In this document: piece by piece, positions 42,301-49,542 of the stretch
Layout: each line of letters begins with the position of its first letter
Position numbering within the stretch: position 1 is the stretch's first letter
Source: Pseudomonas oryzihabitans NBRC 102199
GTDB lineage: Bacteria; Pseudomonadota; Gammaproteobacteria; Pseudomonadales; Pseudomonadaceae
DNA: 64,000 nt
NCBI RefSeq assembly: GCF_000730625.1
Contig: NZ_BBIT01000009.1
Coordinates: forward strand, 62,001 to 126,000
Direction: 5' to 3'
The notes under the pieces: model-generated
Database searches by the model: none
The model's input: the letters and a program-made list of their open reading frames with translations, nothing else
Told to the model about the DNA's origin: nothing
Translations under genes and position numbers: made by a program

Positions 42301-42712
42301 AGTACCGCTGATACTCCTGTATGCGCACCTTGGCATCTTCGAGCCGTGCATACTCACGGCGCAAAGCAGATTTTCGATAAGGACTGGACGTCTTGTCGGC
42401 CACCTCCGCGTTGATCATCTGTTCGAGCTTTTTCAGCTCAGCCGAAATCCCTGCGACCTCCTCACGGTACTCACGAATCAGCCGAAGTAGTCCCTCGGCA
42501 TATTCATCAGCAGTCTCTCGCTCAATTTTGGCTTGCTTGCTGGCTTGCGCTGCCGTTGCCATCCCGGCGCGCTTGCGGATTTTCTCAGCTCTTTCGCGCT
42601 CTCGCTCCTGCTTCTCACGCTCCTCCTCAGTCATGCTGTTGAAAAGCCAGCCGATCGTTTTAGCCGCCAACAGAACTACAAGGCCAGCAGCAATGACGTA
42701 ACCCTTGCTCAT
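39356..42712 (-). CDS. Membrane-anchored UPF1-like SF1 helicase (COG1112 type)
   Basis: Large helicase of 1118 residues. One N-terminal membrane segment (about 4-24), then a charged coiled coil (27-170), a long middle region without a domain I recognise, and a C-terminal UPF1-like superfamily 1 helicase: Walker A GPPGAGKTTAIVEM near 657, Walker B IIDEAGRA near 819, motif III VGDHYQLPP, motif IV QYRMAPAIG, VDAFQGSEADIV near 1024 and ACSRARLHL near the end. All helicase motifs are intact. Last gene of a four-gene operon in which the other three genes overlap or nearly touch. Mokosh and other defence systems use COG1112 helicases, but the kinase and phospholipase domains of those are absent. Likely a defence effector or sensor at the membrane. 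Confidence 0.8.
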   Translation of the reverse strand: MSKGYVIAAGLVVLLAAKTIGWLFNSMTEEEREKQERERERAEKIRKRAGMATAAQASKQAKIERETADEYAEGLLRLIREYREEVAGISAELKKLEQMINAEVADKTSSPYRKSALRREYARLEDAKVRIQEYQRYLLFAEEQIQSLLRQGQFAQLLALDPVEPLLPLEWLYPGKLVLVAMSEIEMPLPRFGHQISFGKKDDFAQKALALEYNDEIPVLIKSAHKYMAGHFYGCVARGALYYHHIIPGNPVQFVVDHKVKQVIIGSLFGGMIRAVLPVNQCLHPAVRLLSGQKVQVYPTHYDLCLSHNPFTQPRTGIEVSEFNYQARSVQSYQQLYVEVDEQYLNDVTDQRFFEAEEPWTLLGYAAATGVISLAKASVRVECIPGRDNPALEVQQVVQCGLPQLGIDTPFRFTLIGQQLARQASVGWVSGVEEFLRFCAQSALDMQDSPARLAQSRFYQRWEQVIAYQRRCEEVFTLDYPLAIAEREEGVLRLMRDRMPMEARESFEQVSEQLREVLSESTTLNPDHCVRLHQWDAERGEFIPALRNERKSRPVYTRTKDCISIEGSFLLPQETAPMLRLVITIPNAALKRQGQALDDFFNDQLVNPALKNILLAPEHYLPQQQQLDAPIEWMGSLDESQKRVVELALKERNIALIQGPPGAGKTTAIVEMLYQLFHRNPSIRILVVSQQNSAVDNALGKFLDQHADALEQPIRTIRIGNPEKMSTAIKPLGFDSQYTDYLAELEKRAVDGAVSLPREQATLCHKWLCMVRQAAQARTANDEFFITLLADRNLVGATCVGLATNKGGVDQLQFDLAIIDEAGRATVPEILIPILRSRKVILVGDHYQLPPSIAPLLREDDAAQELGFLRESFLDTSFFEVMFERLPAECRETLNLQYRMAPAIGDLVAELFYTRHDERVLHNGRDHQTFEKRYVLEKSIYWVDVNGRQQQSRRSKSKENSQEVKEIVRFLGELADSTQAKHTVAVITPYGGQKERIRERLRAMGWSEGRLGTLEVAVDTVDAFQGSEADIVCYSTVRTEGSLNFLLDRKRLNVACSRARLHLVFFGHRDFLSRWKSRDAPEENLFPQIMKYSCNLPIKLRAAALAEPAAIKVETPYG

Positions 42713-42714
42713 AC

Positions 42715-43152
42715 TTATTCCTGAGAGCCGTACAGCAAAATAGCCGCTTCCTCAGCTGTGATCTGCTGTGCCTCTAACTGCTTAAGGATGCGGTTCTCCC
42801 GATCAGCGTCTGTTTGCAACTTCGTCATGGCTTGCTCATGCTGCCGCTGACTGCCTTTATCTGCATTGTCCAACTCGACAAGACATGCCTCATGAGCTCT
42901 TTTATTTTGGTCATCGACCAGATGTGCCTTGGCCAGTTCCTGCTCGCCCAAGTGAATAGCACGCTGCCCATCGATCACAGCACGCTTGGTTATCTCCGTC
43001 TCTTTCTTGTATCCCAGGTATGCCTTTAGACCCTCAACCGAGCTTCCTGCCAGCTGCAGAGCCTGGTTGACGCTGACCCCATCGCTTTTGTTTTTGCCAG
43101 TATCTTTCTTAGGTGCCGTCTTCTTGGATGTCGTTTTGGTGGGCGCCTTCAT
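42715..43152 (-). CDS. Basic coiled-coil protein of the helicase operon
   Basis: Unrecognised protein of 145 residues. The first ~25 residues are very Lys-rich (APTKTTSKKTAPKKDTGKNK), as in nucleic-acid binding tails; the rest is helical with heptad-like spacing (HLGEQELAKAHLVDDQNKRAH, then QAMTKLQTDADRENRILKQLEAQQ). The stop is 2 bases before the helicase ATG and the start overlaps the upstream gene by 4 bases. It is probably a helper of the helicase, perhaps bringing it to DNA or RNA. Confidence 0.6.
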   Translation of the reverse strand: MKAPTKTTSKKTAPKKDTGKNKSDGVSVNQALQLAGSSVEGLKAYLGYKKETEITKRAVIDGQRAIHLGEQELAKAHLVDDQNKRAHEACLVELDNADKGSQRQHEQAMTKLQTDADRENRILKQLEAQQITAEEAAILLYGSQE

Positions 43153-43685
43153 TGCGTCTCTCCTGTGGGGGTAAGCAGCAGCGCCAGGGTGGCATCGACA
43201 CAGCTGTCGAGGCAGACCTGCAGCCCAATCAGCTCCCGAAAACTCCCTTGTACCAAGCGCTGTTGCTGCAACAAATAGTGGATAGTTTTCAGAGAGCTAA
43301 GCTGCTGACCAGCTTTGGCTCTCGTCAACCGCACAGCTCTCCCTTGCTCCTTGAACAATTGATCGATCTTGGCCCGACGCCCGCTACGCTCGCGGCGCAG
43401 CGCATCCAGCTGTATTCGGCCGATTTTCAGCTCGTGCTCCAAACTTTTTTCCAATTGCTTGTTAAGCGCTTGCAGCTGCGCCGTCACTTCCTGGGCTGCG
43501 CAGTAATTTAGGTAGCTAGTGCCCGCCTCCATTACCGCAATGGCTGCATCGACCCAAACCGCTGTCGGATTGAGCTTTGCTACCCCCCCAACACCTCGGG
43601 TCAGCAGAACACCGCCATACTGTCGAGCCTGAGGATCCCGCAGCATCTGCTCACCCAAGCTGGCAAACAGGTCAATAGTCTTCAC
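43149..43685 (-). CDS. Coiled-coil protein with a hydrophobic N-terminal part
   Basis: Unrecognised protein of 178 residues. N-terminal ~60 residues are moderately hydrophobic (GGVLLTRGVGGVAKLNPTAVWVDAAIAVMEAG), followed by a long helical stretch (about 70-150: AAQEVTAQLQALNKQLEKS and on) and a hydrophobic end. It overlaps both neighbours by 4 bases, so the three small genes are strictly co-translated. Not matched to any defence family I know. Confidence 0.55.
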   Translation of the reverse strand: MKTIDLFASLGEQMLRDPQARQYGGVLLTRGVGGVAKLNPTAVWVDAAIAVMEAGTSYLNYCAAQEVTAQLQALNKQLEKSLEHELKIGRIQLDALRRERSGRRAKIDQLFKEQGRAVRLTRAKAGQQLSSLKTIHYLLQQQRLVQGSFRELIGLQVCLDSCVDATLALLLTPTGETQ

Positions 43686-44740
43686 TCACCACCTCGTATC
43701 AGGTGAATACCTTCGAGCCTCATCCGACGCTGAATGCAGCCCCAATCAAAACCTAAGTTTTGCCAACGCTCATCAATGCGGTGTTCACGATTAAAGGCAG
43801 ACATAGCATCGTCACTGATGCTCATAACATCCTCAAACAAGAGTTCGATAACCTTTTCTCGTATATCAGGATGCAGAGACGGCCATACCCAAGCAGCCCC
43901 CTGGGTTGGCTCCGGGACAAAGGTATCGCCCTCCTCGTCATGGCTTGTGAAAGTGGCAAACCGGCAGTGATCTGCCGGGAGAACCTGGGATAGGTGCTCA
44001 GGAGCGCCCCGCGGCAAGCTGTAGTAAGTCGACAGACATAGAACTGGGCTGGCTAATCGAAACTCGCAACCTGACCCGGTCAACAAGTCTTCCTCGGTCA
44101 AATTAACAGCAACAGCTTGAGGCATTTTATCAACCACACGTAAGCTCAGCTCCCACTCCTGGCTGGGGAAACCCGCCTCATAAAAACAGTCATTAAAGCT
44201 CTCAAAAGCAAGCGCCAGATACTGATCGGGATGGCGCCAGATTCGATTTTTTTGCCTCTCACAGTCCTCACTCCAATTGGAGCTAGGCCAGCGCCGTAGC
44301 TGACCATCGCGCTGCCAAGGGCGAATGACAAATTCGGTTTCTTCACTGATTTCAACCGGCTCTAGAGCTGCAGTGCCGCAAAAATTATGCTTCTTGTATT
44401 GGCCATCCAGCCATAGAACGCGCACCTGGCCATGCAGCGAATTCATACATTTAACGAGATGCTTAGCGCGAACAGTCAGCCTGCACTGATCATCTATCAG
44501 ACCTAGCCCATGTAACCTCTGGAGAATCGGCTGCAGCTGCTGGCCATTTAATCCTGTGATCTCAGCAGCCCACTCAACACCCTGTTCAGGCATCAAGGTC
44601 AGCGCATCCATCAGCAAATGCGAAAAACCTCCTAGCTGCTCAAGCAGACGGTGCTTGAGCGTGAGCTCATAGCAACGCACAGGGACATGCACCTGCAGAC
44701 TATCTTGTGTCAGACAGGAGAAGCGGCTGTAAATCGTCAA
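43682..44740 (-). CDS. Unknown protein with a winged-helix-like segment
   Basis: Unrecognised protein of 352 residues, first gene of the helicase operon. Residues about 40-85 (LMPEQGVEWAAEITGLNGQQLQPILQRLHGLGLI) look like a winged helix-turn-helix; the rest is mixed, Trp- and Cys-containing, without a known motif. No membrane segment. The start is TTG 44740 with an AGG site about 9 bases upstream. It is separated from brxL by 185 noncoding bases, so the helicase operon may have its own promoter. A regulator or recognition role for the operon is only a guess. Confidence 0.5.
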   Translation of the reverse strand: MTIYSRFSCLTQDSLQVHVPVRCYELTLKHRLLEQLGGFSHLLMDALTLMPEQGVEWAAEITGLNGQQLQPILQRLHGLGLIDDQCRLTVRAKHLVKCMNSLHGQVRVLWLDGQYKKHNFCGTAALEPVEISEETEFVIRPWQRDGQLRRWPSSNWSEDCERQKNRIWRHPDQYLALAFESFNDCFYEAGFPSQEWELSLRVVDKMPQAVAVNLTEEDLLTGSGCEFRLASPVLCLSTYYSLPRGAPEHLSQVLPADHCRFATFTSHDEEGDTFVPEPTQGAAWVWPSLHPDIREKVIELLFEDVMSISDDAMSAFNREHRIDERWQNLGFDWGCIQRRMRLEGIHLIRGGE

Positions 44741-44925
44741 AAATCACACCTGCTACTTAGCAAACTTACAATGGCGCAATGACACCATGCTTGTCTAACG
44801 TCATGCAACTGAGGCGTTGGCCGGTCGTTATCCCTTAGCGCCGATGTGTCGGCTGCAGACCAGTAACCCTGCCTCTGCCTATTTTCTTTTTTGCTCTGCC
44901 CGGTTACCAGGATCTAGAGCCTTCA

Positions 44926-47022
44926 CTAGCTGGCATGCTCGATTTTAACGAACGTCGCACTGAACTCCTTACACTGACGGTGTTGCTGCAACCGGTTCGA
45001 AAAGCTAAACGCGTCGTTCAATTCGAAGCGCTGGAAGATGTCCAAACCACGCCCAAGAATAATTTTCCAGCCAGTGTCAGTAGTGATGTCACGATCATGC
45101 TTCGTCCCTGTCCTGTCATACGCCCAGCTGAACTGAATACCTACCCCAGCGCAGGCATCGGTAATTTTCTGCAGGCTTTCAGTCTGGCGATCACCGTTTA
45201 ACTCATCCTCCACGGTAACGACATGAACAGCCACTTCCTCACCGGAAGCCAACTGTTTGCTGATTGTTTCCATCAACTCCATGAGGTTGCGCAGTTGATG
45301 GAACATTCGCAGGTACGGATCGATAACGATGATCCGCTTAGCCCCTTTCAGATAGGGCCCAAACAGCCTATCGAAGGTGACCCCGCGCTGGTTCTCCTGA
45401 ATAACCAGGTGCTGAGGTTTCAGCTCTGGCTCTTTGCTCACCGAGCCAGCAGGCTGTTGAATGGGCTGAGGACTGGCCGCATCGCTAACCGGCTCGCGAG
45501 GAGCGACATTAGCCGTCTCGAACAGATCCAGCTCCGACACTTCACTCGCCACTCGCCGGTGGTACTGGTTCGGATACTCCCCTTCCTCCAGGGTGCTGAC
45601 CAATTTCTCGACGCCATCTTTTCCTTGATAGGCAAAACGAACAGTAGGGTAGGTGGTATCGATGCGCAGCAGCTGGTCTTTGACCCGCTTACGCCCTTCG
45701 ATGGCACAGCGCAGCACATCTTCGACCTCTGACTCAGTCGCCTCACCATGAGGGAAGAGGATCTTCATCAGTCCGGAGAAAGTCTTGTTGATACCGTCAC
45801 GATCACGAGTGGAGATTTCATCCGACAACGTGAACAGACCTTTGTAGCGATCCGAGAAGTCATGGCTGCGCAGTGAACGGAGGATCTCAGCCAGGTAATC
45901 GACGACGAAACCATAGCCGCTGGAGAACATCTCCCCACGGATCACGTCTACCTCCCAGCCCGGAATGTAGCTGTGCAGGCGATCGAGGAAGGCCGAGTCG
46001 TGAAATTTCTCCGGCAACGGATCAAACAGGTCACTGTGCTTGAGCATGTATGGCACAGTGTGGTCGGTGTTGCCCACGAAAACCATGCTGGCCTCGGCCC
46101 CAAGGGTTTCTACACCCCGCGAGAACGACTTGTTGGCCATGTAGTTCTTCATGATGTCGACCAGCGCCTTGTCCACCCGCTTCTGCTTGCCGGCGAACTC
46201 GTCGAAGGCCACCACGTCCCAGTAGCCAACCAAGCCGAGCTTGCCCGTACCGTTGTGGACGAACAGTTTGGGCACCGTCACCTCACCGCCGGAAATTAGT
46301 ATGCCGTGGGGCGAAAACTCGGAGTAGACGTGCGACTTGCCAGTGCCTTTCGGCCCTAGCTCGATTAGGTTGTAGTTCCGTTCGCAGAAAGGAATCAGAC
46401 GGATCAGCTGCAAGAGCTTGTTGCGCTTACCGAACATCTGCGGATTGAAGCCGATGCTCTGGATAAGCAGATCAATCCACTCGTCCGTAGTGAACTGCTT
46501 GCGAGACTCCAAATAGCCGTCGAAATCAAAACGAGAGATCTGGATAGGCTTGAGCGAGGCCAGCACCCAAGGAGAGGCGGACTTGTCCTCGGTGTAGTCA
46601 TACTCCAGATCAGCGATGCACCAAACGCCCCCGACCAACAGCTTCTGATGTGCCTTCACTGTGCTGGAGTCGATCAGCACCTTCTTTATCCCGAGGTTGG
46701 CGAATTCAGCCTCGTACACATCGTCCTTGTCGTTGAGAGAAACACTTATACGGTCAATGACCTTGTGGCGCCCCTTCTCCTTAATCGTCGACCGCACTAG
46801 TCCCGCTTCGTTGCGATGCACATAGTGCTTGCGCAGGATTTCTTTAACCGTCTCGATGCCGGTTTGAATCGTCGACTCATCATTCGTTGCGCAGTACTGG
46901 CCCAGCAGGTACTCCAGCACGTAGGACGGCACGATGGCGTTGCCCTTAACAGCTTTGACCAGATCCTTGCGAACGACTAAGCCCGCGAAATGCTGGTTGA
47001 TCTTGTCATCGAGCTGACTCAT
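44926..47022 (-). CDS. brxL: BrxL-type AAA+ protein with MIT_C-like end
   Basis: BREX protein BrxL variant of 698 residues. The N-terminal half matches BrxL closely: LDDKINQHFAGLVVRKDLVK at the start, VLEYLLGQYCA, LGPKGTGKSHVYSEFSPHG (Walker A near 225), VVAFDEFAG (Walker B near 272) and SMVFVGN. BrxL normally ends in a Lon-like domain. Here residues ~547-698 instead resemble the MIT_C phospholipase-D-like domain (FDRLFGPYLKGAKRIIVIDPYLRMFHQL, then TGWKIILGRGLDIFQRF), and no Lon Ser/Lys dyad is seen. Last BREX gene in the operon, 12 bases after pglZ. BrxL is required for phage defence in type 1 BREX; in this variant a different C-terminal activity or partner is implied. Confidence 0.85.
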   Translation of the reverse strand: MSQLDDKINQHFAGLVVRKDLVKAVKGNAIVPSYVLEYLLGQYCATNDESTIQTGIETVKEILRKHYVHRNEAGLVRSTIKEKGRHKVIDRISVSLNDKDDVYEAEFANLGIKKVLIDSSTVKAHQKLLVGGVWCIADLEYDYTEDKSASPWVLASLKPIQISRFDFDGYLESRKQFTTDEWIDLLIQSIGFNPQMFGKRNKLLQLIRLIPFCERNYNLIELGPKGTGKSHVYSEFSPHGILISGGEVTVPKLFVHNGTGKLGLVGYWDVVAFDEFAGKQKRVDKALVDIMKNYMANKSFSRGVETLGAEASMVFVGNTDHTVPYMLKHSDLFDPLPEKFHDSAFLDRLHSYIPGWEVDVIRGEMFSSGYGFVVDYLAEILRSLRSHDFSDRYKGLFTLSDEISTRDRDGINKTFSGLMKILFPHGEATESEVEDVLRCAIEGRKRVKDQLLRIDTTYPTVRFAYQGKDGVEKLVSTLEEGEYPNQYHRRVASEVSELDLFETANVAPREPVSDAASPQPIQQPAGSVSKEPELKPQHLVIQENQRGVTFDRLFGPYLKGAKRIIVIDPYLRMFHQLRNLMELMETISKQLASGEEVAVHVVTVEDELNGDRQTESLQKITDACAGVGIQFSWAYDRTGTKHDRDITTDTGWKIILGRGLDIFQRFELNDAFSFSNRLQQHRQCKEFSATFVKIEHAS

Positions 47023-47034
47023 GAGGGCTCCCGC

Positions 47035-49542
47035 TTAAAAATCGAATTCACTGGTGAACGAACGACGAATCGTATACCGAGTGGCCTTGTACTGGGTGAA
47101 ATGCGAGGTGCCTTCAACCTGCTCTTCGAGTCGTAGCTCAACTTGCTGGTTGTTTGCTTCATCGGCTTTCCGGCTCAGGATGAAGCGCACCGACAGCTCG
47201 CGCTCGCGCGGGTTATCGGACGCGAAATCGAACGTCAGCTCATGCGAGTCGGAGATCAACTCACCGTCCAAGGTGTACAGCCCTGCACGCAACCGGCGAG
47301 CCTGTTTCTTCTCGGTGACCGCCTCGGACTGATACAGCACAACAGCCAATTGGCCAGTCGTGATGCTCCTGCCGCCGCCACCGATGAACTCGACGTCGAC
47401 ACTGCCCACATCGCTTTGGCGCTTTTTGTTGATACGCACAACCGGGATCACCACTTCTTGCAACGTGGCTCCGCCATGTACGAACCGGCTGCCTGAGCCT
47501 TTGAGACGCAAGCGGTTGATCGACTTAGGGATCTGTACATCCAGCGATCCTTCAAGTCCCAGCTGTTCAAGGGTGAATGTCCGGAAACCTGCTTGACTAC
47601 GCAGACCGCGCCCCAGGACGAAACGCCGGTCGCGATAGAGCACGTCATCACCTTCCGGTACGTTGCTGAGAAAATCGCTCTCCTCCAGCGGTCGGTGCTG
47701 GTAGATGAAGCCATGATCTGCAGTGACCAGCAGGTTGCTGGCATTGGCGTTGGTTAGCTTCTTCACCAGGCGGACAAGCTCGGACAATGTCTCTTCTGCC
47801 GCAGCAAATACCCGCTCCTCGGTATCTCGCGTATCGCCAGTCTTATCGATCAAGTTGTGGTAAACGTAAACCACATCGTGATCCCGCAGCAGCGCCCGCG
47901 AATCCGCCTGGTTCATAGCCAGCAGGTCCTTAGCCAAAACAACAGCAGAACTCGGCACCGCAGCAGCAAGGATCTTGCCGCGATTAGTCGAGCCCTGAGC
48001 GCTCTGACCATCCACTATCGCATCGCCGCTGTCGTTTTCAGCCAGCTGCAGTGCCTGGTTAGGTAGCAGTGCGGCCATACCCAGCTGCGTGTAGCTCGGC
48101 AACATGGAAAGCGCCGGCTCCAGCTCGGCCTCAAAGCGGTCTTCACGGCGAATCAGGCTCTGCAGCTCTTCACCTACCTCATAACGGAAGGCATCCGAGA
48201 TCAGCACGCAGACCTTAGTCTTGCGCTCCAGGAAGGGCTTTACACAGCGGCTGAAGAAATTCCGCTGCAGCATGATCGGAGCAGCCGTCCAGCTCGGAGC
48301 AGAGTCTATAAACTGCTGCCAACGATCATTGAGACGAGCCAGATAGTTGTTGGTGTACTGGTTTTCGATCTGAGCGCTGAGCTCCTCCAGCAAGGAGGCC
48401 TGGCCAGACTTGCGCGCGTGATGGACGAATTTGCGATACAGCTGATCTAGCCGATACCAGCTCTTCGCGTACTTCTCCACACCATCGGCCAAGGAGGCCA
48501 TTTCCAGCTTGGCTGCATCCAACGTCTGCAAGAACTGCGCAGCATGATCCAGCGCCAGATAGACATCCTCGAAATGGCTGAACCAATGGCTCTGGCGTCG
48601 CTGACGAACAGACTGCTCAACATCGGCAGCAGTCGCCGTCCGGACTACCGTCGCGCGAACCAGCTCACTAAGGATCTTGCGGTCGATCAGCTCAAAGTAA
48701 TCAAGATCCAGGAGGGCTCGATAATCGAGCTTATGCAGCTTGTCACCAATCTGTAGCACCTCTGCACACTGCGCAGAGAGCAGCTCGAAGCTGCTCTCAT
48801 GCGAACGGCTGTCCTTCCAGCGCCGGAGAAAGACTAAGGACTCCGCGGACAAACGTGCCTTGTACTCAGGATCTGTGCCCATCATGAAGCATGCCTTGAA
48901 AAGCTCGATCACAAAGTCGTGCAGTCCAGGCTGCTGCGACACATAACCGTAGGCGCGCTTCATCTGCTCCCAGAGGAAGCCATCCAGACCACTTGTTTCA
49001 ATGAGCTTGATGCGGGTGACTTCAGCATTGGCGAGCTCAGCCAGCAGCTCTTCAAGGATTACATCCAATCGTGGCTCAGAGCCTGTACACACCGCGAGCA
49101 TTTTGAAACGCAGCATGCTGTGCGAGTCGCCCTGCTGCAGCAGTTTACGCAACTGCTCGCGCCGCTTGGCCGCAGCGAAGAATGCTGCATGCTCCTCAAG
49201 AACCGGATAGCAGTCTGGCCCTAACTCCAGCTCGGCCAGCCAAAGGGCAAGCTGATCCGTACGGAAGGTGTTGCCGCTGGCCAGCTGCACATCAAGTAAC
49301 CAGTTATCCAGATAGGCCGGCTCGGCACCTTCCCGATATAGCAGAAACTTCTGCTCGGGGTGCTCGCGCAGGATGCGGTACTTAACGCCGAACTCGTTGT
49401 TGGCCAGCTCGATTTTCTCGACACCCGGCAGCTCTAGCGATTCGAAATCTGCACGGAACTCCAGACGGTTGTCGTACCAGAAGACAATGCGCTGTTTCTC
49501 AAACAGGTTTGTCAGAGCCTGGGTAATCTTCGAGTTGCTCAT
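47035..49542 (-). CDS. pglZ: BREX type 1 phosphatase-like protein PglZ
   Basis: PglZ, 835 residues, the alkaline-phosphatase-fold core protein of BREX. N-terminal marks: FWYDNRLEFRADFESLELP and ELANNEFGVKYRILREHPEQKFLLY, typical of type 1 PglZ. The metal-site motifs are present: SDAFRYEVGEEL near residue 447 and VTADHGFIYQ near 607. It acts in the BREX complex that methylates host DNA and blocks phage replication. ATG 49542 overlaps the stop of the brxU-like gene by 4 bases, so translation is coupled. Confidence 0.93.
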   Translation of the reverse strand: MSNSKITQALTNLFEKQRIVFWYDNRLEFRADFESLELPGVEKIELANNEFGVKYRILREHPEQKFLLYREGAEPAYLDNWLLDVQLASGNTFRTDQLALWLAELELGPDCYPVLEEHAAFFAAAKRREQLRKLLQQGDSHSMLRFKMLAVCTGSEPRLDVILEELLAELANAEVTRIKLIETSGLDGFLWEQMKRAYGYVSQQPGLHDFVIELFKACFMMGTDPEYKARLSAESLVFLRRWKDSRSHESSFELLSAQCAEVLQIGDKLHKLDYRALLDLDYFELIDRKILSELVRATVVRTATAADVEQSVRQRRQSHWFSHFEDVYLALDHAAQFLQTLDAAKLEMASLADGVEKYAKSWYRLDQLYRKFVHHARKSGQASLLEELSAQIENQYTNNYLARLNDRWQQFIDSAPSWTAAPIMLQRNFFSRCVKPFLERKTKVCVLISDAFRYEVGEELQSLIRREDRFEAELEPALSMLPSYTQLGMAALLPNQALQLAENDSGDAIVDGQSAQGSTNRGKILAAAVPSSAVVLAKDLLAMNQADSRALLRDHDVVYVYHNLIDKTGDTRDTEERVFAAAEETLSELVRLVKKLTNANASNLLVTADHGFIYQHRPLEESDFLSNVPEGDDVLYRDRRFVLGRGLRSQAGFRTFTLEQLGLEGSLDVQIPKSINRLRLKGSGSRFVHGGATLQEVVIPVVRINKKRQSDVGSVDVEFIGGGGRSITTGQLAVVLYQSEAVTEKKQARRLRAGLYTLDGELISDSHELTFDFASDNPRERELSVRFILSRKADEANNQQVELRLEEQVEGTSHFTQYKATRYTIRRSFTSEFDF

